DNA of 64,000 bases from Scleromitrula shiraiana. Taxonomy: Eukaryota; Ascomycota; Leotiomycetes; Helotiales; Sclerotiniaceae. The notes beneath the pieces were generated by a model, which worked only from the letters and a program-made list of their open reading frames with translations, ran no database searches and was not told where the DNA came from. Location of the stretch: positions 4,762,501 through 4,826,500 of the forward strand of contig JABELC010000001.1 in the NCBI GenBank assembly GCA_028455995.1, read 5' to 3'. Each line of letters begins with the position of its first letter. Position 1 is the stretch's first letter. Below are positions 23,600 to 35,606 of this stretch, piece after piece. The translations under genes were made by a program, and so were the position numbers.

Positions 23600-24654
23600 T
23601 CACTCTGCCTATACATTCACCTTCAACCAAATCGTCTTTAAAACTTCAACATGCGGTCCGCAGAGTTCAGTCTATTCTTCGCATAACTCCAGATCAGCGA
23701 AGAACTCAACATCCAAATGTGAGATCAAACCCTAGGAGGCATTCTCGAGCACCAGAGGATTGTGAGGAAGTTGAACCTTTGCTTCACGAAACCGATTGGC
23801 ACGTTTCTCGATCGCGTGAACAAACCATCTCATTGAGATTCTATCACTTCCTTGATCTCGACTTCAAGACTCGACGAAAGATCTACAACCACCTAATAGA
23901 TAACGCACCAATCCCGCAATGCACATGTCGAAAATGTACATTCAGACCACTCACTCAAGACCCAACCGCAATCTTCACAACCATAACCACCAACGCCCGA
24001 CCCCCACGACCATATTGCGTAGCACCGATTCTCTCCCTCCTCCTCAGCAACAAGCAAATCCACAACGAAGCCCGACCTCTTTTCTACAACCGCCTAACCG
24101 CCCTCATCATACTCAAAGATCCCCTCCCAATCTTCTTCCACGCCATGCAAACAATCCCACATATATCCCACCGCCCCGTGTTCCAACAATTCGTCACAAC
24201 CTGGATCATCGAAATGCCCCTCGATTCCGTGCGTCCCAAAGGCGAAGATTTCCAATCCGATTGGCGTCTGAAAACCCTCGCGAAAGAAGTCCATCGTCTG
24301 TGTAGATTTCTAGAGAAATGTGAAAACTTGACTGCTCTTACCATCCGTATAAACGTGAAGCACTTCTCGCACACGTGGTTTCAGGTCGATGGACAGAATC
24401 TGAAACATTTTCGCTTTGAATGGTTGTATCCGTTTTTGGACCTGGAGAGGGGGAGCAAGTGCATTGAGTTTCGGTTGCCGTATATGAAGTTGTGGTGGGA
24501 GAGGAAGTATCAGAGGATGTGGGTTAGGGGGTGGAGTGAGGGGTTGGTGGAGGAGGGGAGGGGTGGGGTAGATAGCCCGGGAATGCGAAGGGGCGGTCAC
24601 GGTTGTAGGATCGTTTTTAGAGACGATCAGTCGGGTGTTCCCTTTGTGGTTTAA
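23536..24654 (+). CDS. F-box-like / fungal uncharacterised protein
   Basis: 372 residues from the first in-frame ATG (23536). A disordered basic N-terminus with Pro runs is followed by SLRFYHFLDLDFKTRRKIYNHLI, which has the spacing of a degenerate F-box of the kind seen in fungal F-box/2EXR-like proteins. A CTCRKCTF cluster and the typical SNKQIHNEARPLFYNRL segment follow, the latter being a hallmark of this broad fungal superfamily. The C-terminal ~100 residues are rich in Trp and Arg. Substrate and pathway are unknown. It is not closely similar to the 14031 family by eye. It lies alone between AT-rich flanks. Confidence 0.7.
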   Translation: MPSSTKSLLSHSDKSPPPPPLITLPIHSPSTKSSLKLQHAVRRVQSILRITPDQRRTQHPNVRSNPRRHSRAPEDCEEVEPLLHETDWHVSRSREQTISLRFYHFLDLDFKTRRKIYNHLIDNAPIPQCTCRKCTFRPLTQDPTAIFTTITTNARPPRPYCVAPILSLLLSNKQIHNEARPLFYNRLTALIILKDPLPIFFHAMQTIPHISHRPVFQQFVTTWIIEMPLDSVRPKGEDFQSDWRLKTLAKEVHRLCRFLEKCENLTALTIRINVKHFSHTWFQVDGQNLKHFRFEWLYPFLDLERGSKCIEFRLPYMKLWWERKYQRMWVRGWSEGLVEEGRGGVDSPGMRRGGHGCRIVFRDDQSGVPFVV

Positions 24655-25185
24655 TCCGCGAGTGGAATGGGATTGTACGGGGAGGTATGAACGAATTAAC
24701 AAATCGATCAATATGGTTGGCTGGACTGGAGCTCAGGAGTACAGTGTATTGTATGTATAGCCGATGAATGGCTACTAGTAGATTGGCTGGCTGGGATTAA
24801 GTTACTTGACTAGCGTTATGTGTGTATATTAAACCTTAGCGCTATTTTATGTATGTATTGCTAATGAACGAATAAATGACTATTTTCTAATATCTGTTTA
24901 GAAAGTAAATATTTAAATATATTTTGAACAAGTACATTTTGACTTTCTGTTTTGAGTACTAGAGACATTCAAATGTTTTCAAGTCAATGTTGTTTCGAAC
25001 ATCTATATACAATATAAACATTTAAATATTCTCAATTCAATTCTGTTTAGAACATTATAGATATTTAAATACTATTAAGCTATTTTTATATAGAACATCC
25101 ATACACAACTTGAACAAGAAGATTATAAATCTCGCCATTAAATACTAGTATAAACTAACTTGAACCAGACATTCAAGTTCATAAA

Positions 25186-25198
25186 CGACTCCGAGTCG
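25186..25198. promoter_or_regulatory. 13-bp palindrome CGACTCCGAGTCG
   Basis: Exact reverse complement of the palindrome at 17085-17097. It lies 119 bp left of a TACTAGCCTGAGTA copy, in the same relative order as at 17085/17307. Function unknown. Confidence 0.35.
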
Positions 25199-25316
25199 AT
25201 AGGAACGATAAATAAATAAATAAACAAATAAACGTAAACAACAAAAGAAAAACAAAGATGAAAATAACAGGGTAATATGAATGAATAAACGACATGTTAT
25301 ATTACAAGTGCCAGTG

Positions 25317-25330
25317 TACTAGCCTGAGTA
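25317..25330 (+). repeat. Shared 14-mer TACTAGCCTGAGTA, copy 2
   Basis: Identical to 17307-17320 and 51259-51272; preceded by G as in copy 3. Confidence 0.6.
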
Positions 25331-25873
25331 TTTGCATATAAAGCACGAATATCAAGATTTCTTAATGAAGCGGGCGATTGGTGGGTTTTGTATATATATG
25401 TATATGTATCTGTAATATAGGTAGGTAGGTGTTGGGTTGGTTGGCTGACTAGATAGTATGGAGGTAGATTGAGAGAAAGGGTTGGTGGGGGTGCATACTT
25501 ATGCTTGATTTGGATTATGTCTTTCATGTATAGTAGTATGTATCGGGGGGAATGGGGAGGCGGTATGGGATGGGATTGGATTCGTATATATCGAGTATTC
25601 AGACTAGAGACTTGATATGTTTTGAGCCTTGGGGCTCGTATGGAACATCTATATTGCGTGTTCTCGTGCTTCGAGTACTTGGTTCTGAACTCGGTGTTAA
25701 GATCTCAGAACCTGGGATTGAATATTCATCTCATTGTAGACCTAATATCCACAATCCATTCCATTCCATTTCATTCCATTCCATTCTACCCACAACAACA
25801 TGCATATGTACAAAGTCCCCTCCCCCTCTCTTTCCCCTTCCCCCAATTCCCATCCCCATACCCACCCATCCAC

Positions 25874-26730
25874 CTACTTCGTCCGAATATGCTTCAACTT
25901 CTTATCACTCCACAAAAAATTATTCGCATACGCCTTCGGCGCAACTTTCCTCTCATTCGGCTCCTGCACAAAATACTCATACCCCTGCTTCTCCGCAAAC
26001 CGAATCGCATCCTCCTTGTTCTTGAAATTCATATGCGTGCCTTGCATGAAATCGGCCGAGGATTGCCAGCCCATGAGGGGATTTTCCCAGCGGTGACCCT
26101 TTGAGAGAATGTCCCAGTCCATGCGCCAGTGGTGGCCGTGCCAGTCGCCGGATTGGGTGGCGGTTTTGGTGGGGCGGTAGATTCTGAAGGGAGTGGATCG
26201 TGTTAGTTGGGTGGAAATGAGGAGGGGGGGGGAGGGGTGAGAGGGTGAGAGGGCTTATTTACCGGACGGTACGGGCTTGGAGTTCGAGTGGTGCTCCTGA
26301 TAGGACGGCGGCGGGTAATACGTCGCCTTCTTCACTGCCATTTACGACACGTTTTGGAATTGGTGTAAATAAACTGCAGAATAAATTCCCATCAGTATAT
26401 GATTTCTTTGATTCCTTCCAATTCGATATTCAACTGTCTCTCTGATGTTTATCCCCCGTTATTGTTTTGAAAAACTCACGATGAAGCTTGATCACCCTCT
26501 GCTCCATAATCAGGCTGGTTATGTTTAACCTGTGATTCCTTGGCCTGCGGATGATTGACCATAGACGACTCCCCAGTCTGATACGCCGGTTGCGATTTCG
26601 ACGATGGTGTGAGTGGTGTTCCCGATGTGGTTTGACTATCATATCGTACGGTACCCGGAAGCGGTCTTAAACCTGCCGGTCCAGCACTTCGTAATAATCG
26701 CCCTGCGATTGATGGACGAAGAAGTGACAT
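25874..26730 (-). CDS. NADH:ubiquinone oxidoreductase (complex I) subunit NDUFS4-like
   Basis: Three exons: 26480-26730, 26263-26373 and 25874-26183. The introns (106 and 79 bp) have GTGAGT and GTAAAT donors and CAG acceptors; the joined frame is 223 residues. NDUFS4 is an accessory subunit at the peripheral arm of mitochondrial complex I. The N-terminus is Arg/Ser-rich with almost no acidic residues, as expected of a mitochondrial presequence. The C-terminal exon has the family signature: IYRPTKTATQSG, W(R)MDWD, RWENPLMGWQSSADFMQG, FKNKEDAIRFAEKQGYEY and the closing NFLWSDKKLKHIRTK. The length fits fungal orthologues. It is divergently paired with ATP17 across ~290 bp. Confidence 0.93.
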
Positions 26731-27021
26731 TTTTGGTTGTGGGATATGGTTTATTGAGAAGGGGTGCGATTGGAATGCTGCTTTGATGATGTTCGATGGA
26801 TGTTGAGGCTCCGCGGGATTGACGATTACATAAGCACGCTAGTGGAGGGTTTCGGAACGAACCTCGAGCAGATTTGATGGGCGCAAAGATCACATCAATT
26901 TATTGTTCCTAGGTTTTATATCACGACGTAAATAAAGGTATGCATGGTTGATGAAGGGATGATTGGTACAGACTCGATCTGCGGAGATCAATTTAGCTGA
27001 TTAGATTTTATAGTCTTCAAG
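26731..27021. promoter_or_regulatory. Shared bidirectional promoter between NDUFS4 and ATP17
   Basis: 291 bp between two divergent start codons, the only upstream space for either gene before the other's coding sequence. It is therefore likely to drive two oxidative-phosphorylation genes together, which is inference from spacing. I did not recognise a TATA box or a specific activator site. Confidence 0.6.
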
Positions 27022-27605
27022 ATGAGTTTCGTTACACGCAGAGCTCTTTCCACCCTCATTCCCCCTAAGGTATGTGCCCTCCCCCCTCCACGATCCAAGC
27101 AGAACATATAAATTGACTAAATGATAGGTTGCCTCTCCATCCGTAAGTTCACCCTCGCCTTACCTATCCCGTTCCATCTCGAACTATATATCGATTCACA
27201 CCCACGAACCGCGACACCCATCCCTTCAGCATAGCAAATAAATCCGATGGTACAGTCCAGCAACTAACAACGCACCCAGGGACTCGGCGCCGCTAAAGAT
27301 GCCGCTCGCATGTCCCGCGTAGTCAGCTTCTACGAGAAGCTTCCTCGCGGACCTGCCCCAGAGATCAAGGCTAAGGGATTGTTGGAACGATACCAAGCCA
27401 AGTACTTTGGAAAGAATCCTTCTGCTAAACCTATCATTCACGTTTTGGCCTTCTTGGTTGTTATTGGTTATGCTCAGGAGTACTACTTCCATTTGCGTAA
27501 GTAAATTTTTTATTCGGGTTGTGATTGTGTTGGTGGGGTTGGGATTGTAGAGGGTTTGTGCTAATAATGGGTTTTGTAGGTCACCACAAGAACAATGCTC
27601 ACTAG
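27022..27605 (+). CDS. ATP17: ATP synthase subunit f, mitochondrial (F1Fo stator/membrane subunit)
   Basis: Four exons: 27022-27069, 27128-27142, 27280-27496 and 27580-27605. They join to 101 residues, the length of the yeast protein. The second exon is a 15-bp micro-exon (VASPS) between GTATGT/ATAG and GTAAGT/CCAG splice signals. The product starts MSFVTRRALSTLIPPK. It contains RVVSFYEKLPRGPAPEIKAK and RYQAKYF, a hydrophobic segment IIHVLAFLVVIGYAQEYY, and the HLRHHK ending typical of subunit f. It sits in the inner mitochondrial membrane as part of the Fo sector. Its neighbour NDUFS4 is a complex I subunit, so the pair is functionally coherent. Confidence 0.95.
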
Positions 27606-27953
27606 ATTGGAGATGAGAAGAGTTGGGGTTGAAATTTGGGGATGAGGGGTGGTGGCATTGTTATATTACGGGTGTAGATAAGGGATAGATGAATACCAGT
27701 CGACACGTTGATCGGAATATCTGTGTTAAGTTTGTGAAGTGAGACCAATAAAACGACTGTTTCTTCTATTTCTTCCGCATATTCGACATATGAATTGATG
27801 AACTGAAGACGAATAATCATTTTAGTTCAATAACTGATATGGTGTCACAGACGTAACCGGGAATCACAGAATGACTGGATGATGTGCACTCCTCTGACCC
27901 TGGTTCATATGCTTTGATAATGCCAGGATCATTATAAGGTGGAAGCCAGCAAC
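27606..27953. other. Intergenic stretch before the second LTR element
   Basis: 3' flank of ATP17 (27606-27840), then about 110 bp of normal-composition sequence that continues after the insertion at 35612. No gene is supported. Confidence 0.5.
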
Positions 27954-27958
27954 CATAT

Positions 27959-28118
27959 TGTTTGTATGACTCCGGGGGTATGGAACTATACAATTACGGT
28001 ATCAATCAATATTGTATTATTTGTTTAAGGAGTTCAAGAAGGGTATTGTACACTATTGAGGATATATATCTCCTTAACGGACATGTGATGTAAGGTCATG
28101 TGTTTGACTATACAAACA
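27959..28118 (-). repeat. 3' LTR of the 7.65-kb element
   Basis: 160 bp, TG...CA ends, less RIP-mutated than its partner. Inverted termini TGTTTGTAT / ATACAAACA. Confidence 0.85.
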
Positions 28119-31100
28119 TTGGCAACTTTTTAAAAACTTGAGGCTATGTATATAAAAAGTTGAACTTTGTAAAAACTATAAATTATTTATATATGATAAA
28201 AAGTAAAATAAATTCTTTCTAGCTTTTCGTTATCTTAAAATCTTTATAATTTGTTTATATACAATATAATATTTTTAAAGTTGGATTAGAATAAGTATTA
28301 TTTGGATTATATATTATCATTGTTTTATATTATTATTATTTTTTATATTATATTTTTTATTATTTTATTTTATAATAATTATATATAAATTAAATAAATA
28401 GAACTAATCATTACTTGGCTATCCTCCGAAAAATAAACAAAGAAAAAAAAAAAAATCAAAATCTTTCCTTATGCTTAATTTATTTATTAATCTTTATCGA
28501 TACTTTGTTTGTATCAATAAATTTTTTTAATATTGAACAAAGTTTTATCTTTATTATTATGTTTATTAGATTATTATTACCATTAATTTATCATATTTCT
28601 ACGATTTCCTTATATTTATACGATTAGTGTAATATTATAATATTGATTATAAATCGCTTTTTGATTATTATTTCGAATTTAGTTAATAATTAAAATAAAG
28701 AATATGAATTAGTATAAATAATTAATAATAAAATGCAATTATTAAAAATTTTATCAATTATATTTTTAATAACAATCACTATATCGAAACTGAGGACTAT
28801 TGCATAAAATTCTAATATTGATATAGCTTAAATAATATACTTGTATTTGATCAAAGATTAATATATAATATCTGTATTTTTACTTTTATTTGTTAGTATA
28901 ATAATATATTTGATTTAGAATAATAGATCAAGGTTATTAATATATAAAATATTAATAAATATATATATACGAAGAGTATTAGAATTAAGTGGTATAAATT
29001 AAAGTTTTTTTGTAGAATTTTCCTTTTATTATTATATGCATTTATTGAGTATTTTTATATTTTTGTTATTTGATTTGGTGTTTTATATAGTTTATACTAG
29101 ATTAAACAAAGTTTCGAATTAGCAATAAATTGCGATATAAACGTTGCGAGTACATTATATAATATATTGCTTTTTTGGTATTGTATTTTTTTGAAGCTTA
29201 CTGTATATTTTATATATATTGATATTAATATTTTTAATTTATTTTATATTTTTATATTAAAATTCTTGGTTTATTATAATTATTAAACTTTTTAGTAATA
29301 TTAAATCGTTATTAAATTTAAATAAATATACTTTAATTAGCTATTTTTGTTTTTTATATAAGAATTTAACTTTTTTTAAATAATATTTTTTTTTGCAAGC
29401 GAATTGTTTATTAGCGATAATTAGAGTATTATTGATTTACATTATTATAATTCTAAATTCTTGTTTTTATATATATAGTAAATAAAGGTTATATATCGAT
29501 ATTATTATTTTAAGTTTTATAATATAATAGTTTAAATATATATTAAATTAGTGATTTTTTGCTTTTAATATTTTATATAGTGATTATACTATATGAAATA
29601 TAATTCCAAATGAATATTCTATTTCTGGAATTATATATATAAAGATAAAATGCATAAATTTTGAATTAATTTATATATATATTTGAGTAATATTATGCAA
29701 ATAAACGCTGAATATATTATTACTTTTTATTATTATTATAATAATTATAATTATTAATACTAATTAATGAACTAAACGTTGTATAATTAAGGATTATATA
29801 AATATAATATATTTTTCTATATTATTAAAACCTTGTATAATAAGCCTTGATTTCTCATATATATTTTTTATATCTAGATATTTGAATTTATTAATTTATT
29901 TATATTTGAAGATTTTTATTTTTATTGGAATATCCTTTTACTCTACTATTTCAAATATATTGGTTTCTATTAGTTTATTTAATTTCTTTTTTCTTAATTT
30001 TATATATATTTTGTTTGTTTTTTCTTTATTATATTTAACCCACTTAGTAAAGGGAATCAATCTTTTTATAAAGAAGGTATTAATCGGGTATATAATATAT
30101 TCATTATTTAATAATATTATAATATTTGGTAATATTTCTTTAAAATCTTTATTCTCTATATATAACCTAAATTATACTTTTTATTATACATCTTATTAAA
30201 TATATTAATAAAGTTGAATCATTATTAATAATAAAATATTAAAGTTTTGATCTTTTTTTAATTTATTATATTTATGAATTACTGATTTGGATGACTCAGG
30301 TATCGCTACTTTTGATGTTTTTTGAACAATTGGTTAATTATTACCGTCATTTGTGGGTATGGACAGTGCGTAGCTTTCTGCATGTATTGCCAATAGTATT
30401 AGTGTTAAATCAACAAGTTCCTTGTGATATAGGCAAATCGATATTAATTATATAATTACAATATAGCCATTTATATTAATTTTATAATTTTCATCCTTTA
30501 TCAATTTAAAGATATAAGGTTTTATCCATTTTTCTTTTTTTGTTTTAACGATTTTTTTATATATTAAAACTTTTAAATATACCTTTAGATTATATACTGC
30601 ATATATAAATAATCCATTTCGTTTTTATAATATATTTTTTATTAATTAAGTCACTTTATATTTACAGATTTCATTGTTTGCTTTTTGTAATTTTATCGTT
30701 TAATTAATAATAGTTTTTGTTGATAGATCTAATTCTTCTATATATATAAATATGCCGAATATTAAAAATATTAGAACTAGTTTATTAAGGCTTACTAAAT
30801 TATTTATAGCCTTTATTGCTATCTATAATATTTGTTTTTTTGTAAAGCTAGATTATTGTAATTTGTTTTGCAGAATTTCAAATGCTTATTATATAATTTT
30901 ATGATATTGTTTAATTTTATTAATTAACTAATAAAATTTTATAAAAACTATCTTTATTTTGATCATTATAGTACTTATATATTTGTTAAATTCCCTTATA
31001 ATAAACTATATGTTTATATTAATGATGATATAGTTTAGAAGTTCTATATAAATATTGATTTATTTGAATTGAATTGTGTCCCAAATATATTTTGTTAATA

Positions 31101-33057
31101 AATTATTTAAGAATATTATTGTTTAATATTTTATTACTTTATTAAATATATGTAGTACCGCTTTTTTGTTGATGTACATAATATCAATTATAATTATATA
31201 ATTAAATCGAATATTGTTGTTTTTATTATTATTGATCTTGAATTTGAATTTTTTTGGTGATTTGCTGTATATTTGATATTAATTATAATATTTTATTAAT
31301 CTATCGATTTTATCTTTGCTTATATTATTATAATTAATTTATTCAAATATATTATATAATTTATAAATGGTTGAATAATTAAAACGTTTGTATAAATGGC
31401 GTAATTCTATTTCTATAAAGTAATAAATATTATTTAAGATTATTGATTATACAAATATATTATAATTATATTTTTATAATAGAAAACTATGGCTGTGTTT
31501 TTATATGATAAAGAAATATTCGTTAATTTTATTGTGAATAATCTAATTTTTAATATTATTAAAAAATATATTGAATTTATTTATATTTGCTAGATAAAGT
31601 AAAAATAATATATTTGTATAAATAATATAAACCTCGATTTATCTAATCAATAATTTAATTTTGTATAATTCAATAAATTCTTTAATATTTTCTTTTCTAA
31701 ATATAATTTTCGCGATTTTTGCCCTATTATAATTAATAATTAAATTGGTTAATTTTTGCAATGCTTCAAATTGTCGCTTATCAATAATCAATATCATTGT
31801 TATTTTTGTATTAATTATAACACCCTAAAATTTATTAGGATTATATTTGCCGTTTGCAAAAAATATTTTGAGATTATATATAATTTACTCTAATATTATG
31901 CTTTTATTAATTTAGTTATTATCAGATAGTCTTTTATATATTAATATATACTTAAATGCTTTCTTTATAAACTTGGCAATTATTTATAAATTGTTGATTA
32001 AACTGTTTGATGTATAATATATTTTTAATATAATTTCGTCTAAATATTTTATCTTTATATAAAATGCTTTATAAATCTCTTCAATATCCTTTTCTTTTAT
32101 TTCTCATTTTTTTTTATAATATATTAAAAATTATTTATATATATAATTATCATTGTTTTTAATAACTCTTTCTTTATATTTTCTTTAAGCTTTTTTTTGA
32201 TTTAATTTCAAATAATTTATAAAAAAATATTTTTTTTTTTTATATATCTAATATTGTTTTTTATAGATTAATTTAAAGTTTTCTTTATTATATCAATTTT
32301 AAATATTAAATTATGATTTAGATCAATTTTAATAATTATTATATTCTTTTTAATTATTATAACTATTTATTTTATTATATTTACTATAACTAAAACTTCT
32401 ATCTTGATTTTATGAATTATTCATGAATTTTCTTTTAATATAGTACGTATCAGTATCATTGTTTTATAATTCGTTATAGATCTAGATCGCTCCTTTAATT
32501 TTTTAGATAAAATTAAAGATATTTATAATTGATCAATAATATACTTAAACATATTATTTAATTTATTAACACGATAAGATTATCTTTTTACAAAGATATA
32601 ATTGATTTTTTATATTGCTTAATAAAGTCTTATATAATCGCTTTATTTTTATAAAAAACAACTCCAAACATTATTTAAATTTCTTTTTTTAATTCTTATC
32701 TATAATACTTTTTATTATTAGTTTTATTCATTTATTTATTATATTATAATAATATAGCTTTCTTTAATATTATACTTTGAATTCTGCAATTAGACCCCTT
32801 ATTTCTTGTGGAAATATGGTAAAATTCGATATATAATATTTAAGCGTTTTATTTTTAAGCATGGTTAAAAATGCTATTACTACAAATTCGTTTAAAATAT
32901 TTGTATATTATAAAATTAATCTATATATAATCAACTTATAATCAAAATCATCATCTTTATCATTAAATTTTATCGTATTATCATATATCTTGCTTAAATT
33001 AATCTAATATTAGACTTTCGATATATAATATTAATAGTTTTTTTCTTAATAATATCC

Positions 33058-33489
33058 TTGATTTTTATATTCGTCTTTACATGTATATACCCTTCCATCC
33101 CTTCGCTCTTTTCCCTAATTTCGTTTGCATTAAAAATTGTAGTTATTTTGATTATAATTATAATTATTTCGATTATAATTATTTTGATTATTCTAAGATA
33201 TACAATAATCTTAATTAGATTGATTTCGATTAAGTTGATTTCGATTATATTAGCTCTAACTAAATTAAATCTAGCTAGATTAAAATATATAATTATTTTA
33301 ATTATAATAATTTCTATTATAATTATTTATATCGTGGTGATTTTGATTAAATTGATTTTGATTAGGTTAATTTTAATCAAATTGATTTTGATTAGGGTGG
33401 CTTTAACTAAATTAAGGCATATAGTTATTTTGATTATGATGATTTTTATCATAATTATTTTTATTTTAATGATTTTAATTATTATATAA
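33058..33489 (-). repeat. Asn/Gln-codon-rich degenerate repeat in the gag region of the 7.65-kb element
   Basis: The plus strand is open for 143 codons here, remarkable in such AT-rich DNA, but the peptide is only Ile/Leu repeats. Read on the minus strand, the same codons are AAT and CAA/CGA in tandem, with TAA where plus-strand TTA stands. That is what an Asn/Gln-rich gag segment would become after CAA->TAA mutation. The plus frame is therefore an antisense shadow, not a gene. Confidence 0.6.
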
Positions 33490-35447
33490 TATGTGGTTAT
33501 TAGATAGGGTTATATATTAGATAATATAGTGTATAGGGTTGTATATCGTTATTATTAGAATAGTTTTGAATAGATATTCAAAATCGGTTTTTATTATAAG
33601 CTAGATATTCTTTAATAATTTATTGAAATATTTTAATAGGTTAGCTATTGTTTATATAATTAAAATATTTTATTTAATCTACTTTCCTTTTTCAATTTGT
33701 TTTCTTGCATTTTTTTTTTGATCCTATTTTTATTTTAAATTTTTTATTATTGTTTTTATATTATCAGATTTAAATTTTATTAATTAATTTTTATAGATCT
33801 TTTTTAAATAAGTCTTAGTCTATTTGGGGTATAATTTTATATATATTATATTTTATATTGTATAAGTTATTAATGTAGATATGCTAATATAAACGCTATC
33901 TTTTTATAATGTTTTTCTTATTATTATTAAGTATCTTTTATTTAATACCTGAAATATCTTTATATTTATATTTTCAAATATTTTTTTAAAATCTATTTAT
34001 AGGTCTATATCAATAAAGATCTTTAAATTATTGATTATATATTTATCAAATTTATATTTCAAATAATAGTTCATTATATATAGATTTTCTATATTATATC
34101 CCTTATATTTATTAATAAAGTCTAAATTGTTTAAAAATAATCTATTAAATGGATTTTTATAATATTTATTATTCTATCTAGATTTAGGGTTTTAATTATA
34201 TTTAAAATCATATATATTATTATTTTTTAATAATTATTTCTTTTTAAGATTAGGCATAAACCCTCCAAAAATATTGTTTACTATATTTTTAAGTGGAGAG
34301 ACCTTTATTTGTATTTAGGATATTGGGATTTATATTTATTTAGATGTCTTTTATTAATATTATTCTTATAATGGACTTGCACGTATTAGACTTTTATTAA
34401 GATTTTTTAATAATATTTTTAATATCGATTAAGATTTTTTAGTTTAATTAGGTATTTGTTTTGATTATCAAATTATTAATGGTAATTTTAAATTTTAAAT
34501 ATTTATGCTTATTAAATTGCTTTTTTTTTATAATTGTTTAAAGTTTGTGTTTATGCTTATACTTCTCGATCTCCTTTCTTTCTCCATGTTATTTTTGCTT
34601 ATTATGTTGCCCATGGTATTATGATGTAGAATGAAAGGATGCTTTTAGTAGTGTTTTATATTTATTTATTAAATAATATGGTAATTATTGTTAGATTCAT
34701 TTTTGTCTAGTTTTTTTATTATTATTAAATGAATATTTAATATTGAATTAAAGATTTAGTCTAATAAAGTTTTAGATCAAATACAATTGCTTGATTTATA
34801 AAATAAATTTAATATTAAATTAAAGTTTGTTTTAATAAAGTTTTTAAATCGAATATAATTATTTTGATTTGTAAAATAAATATATAATAAACAAACTCAT
34901 TATAAAATAAAAAAGAAAGTGGGATAATTATAGATAAATATAGAAATATAAAAAGGAGATTATTAAAAATTTTATAAAGGTTTTTGAATAAGGGTTTTTA
35001 CATAAATGACTTCGTTATTATCCTTATAATTATAATAAAATAATCGTCGTTATCAATATTTTTATTTATTAAAATGTTTTTTTAAACAATATAATATACA
35101 TTTAAATAATATAATATGATTTGTATTTTTATTATTACTTTATTTATAATAGATATTCAAATTTTATAATTTTAAAATTAATTTAAAAACCATTCAATTT
35201 ATGATAAATATTTAAATATTATAATATTTAAATTAAAATTAAAGATTTCTATTTTTATAATAAATATTCAAATATTGTAAAATTCAATTCTTTTCTTTAT
35301 TAAAAAACTAGATAATTTATAAAACTTTTTACTATTAAAAATTATAAAGAGTTTTTTATTAATAATAAACAAAAACATTTAGAATTTATCAAAATTAATA
35401 TTATATATAAAATAGAAGTTCTAATTTATAATACATATATTAATTAA

Positions 35448-35606
35448 TATTTGTATAACTTTAAAGATATAGAATTATACAATTACGGTATCAATCAATA
35501 TTATATTATTTATTCAAGGAGTTCAAGAAGGGTATTATACGCTGTTGAGGATATATATCTCCTTAACGGACACGTGACGTAAGGTCACGTGTTTGACTAT
35601 ACAGAC
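35448..35606 (-). repeat. 5' LTR of the 7.65-kb element
   Basis: 159 bp, transition-rich partner of 27959-28118, directly followed by duplication CATAT (35607-35611). Confidence 0.85.

Larger units (their letters stand above)
24655..25873. other. Intergenic region with shared motifs
   Basis: Carries the second copy of the 13-bp palindrome (25186-25198) and, 119 bp later, the second copy of the 14-mer (25317-25330). Pentanucleotide CCATT-like repeats occur at ~25755-25790, close to the NDUFS4 3' end. Overlapping open frames at 25552-26104 run antisense into NDUFS4 and are judged spurious. Confidence 0.5.
27959..35606 (-). mobile_element. LTR retrotransposon, 7.65 kb, RIP-degraded, fungal Copia-like integrase
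   Basis: LTRs at 27959-28118 (160 bp) and 35448-35606 (159 bp) start TGTTTGTAT (RIP-altered to TATTTGTAT on the right) and end ACA. A 5-bp duplication CATAT lies at 27954-27958 and 35607-35611. The left copy keeps more GC. Minus-strand translation shows an integrase: a zinc-finger region LRHLYKRF...STIYKLYNIFE (~31342-31408), SKSPKKFKFKI, a core block IDIMYINKKAVLHIF (31145-31190), then a C-terminal EKWIKPYIFKLIKDENYKI block (~30450-30535). This block order is that of a widespread fungal retrotransposon polyprotein. Gag therefore lies to the right (about 32000-34600) and reverse transcriptase should lie at 28119-30400, but I could not pick out a clean YxDD box there. Stops are everywhere; it is inactive. 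Confidence 0.88.

Noticed and set aside
25552..26104. Overlapping 98-160 codon plus-strand frames
   Set aside because: Antisense to NDUFS4 coding sequence and rich in Pro/Ser/His low complexity; shadows.
27966..28000. Similarity between the LTR (TTACGGTATCAATC) and the TIR element end (CTACGGTATCAC)
   Set aside because: Only about ten bases agree, position within the element differs, and the two have different duplication lengths (5 vs 3 bp). Probably chance.
29882..30199. 105-residue hydrophobic frame
   Set aside because: Expected by chance in T-rich DNA; lies in the reverse-transcriptase side of the degraded element on the wrong strand.
30960..31060. Plus-strand peptide resembling a Gypsy reverse transcriptase (FVKLD, then YINDDIV) around 30850-31060
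   Set aside because: Only short pieces fit and need several frame jumps. The minus strand over the same bases gives a long colinear match to an integrase (zinc region, IDIMY block, C-terminal WKxPY block), so the plus reading is coincidence.
33058..33489. 143-residue Ile/Leu-rich protein as a membrane protein gene
   Set aside because: It lies inside the RIP-degraded retrotransposon and is explained as the antisense of an Asn/Gln-rich gag repeat.
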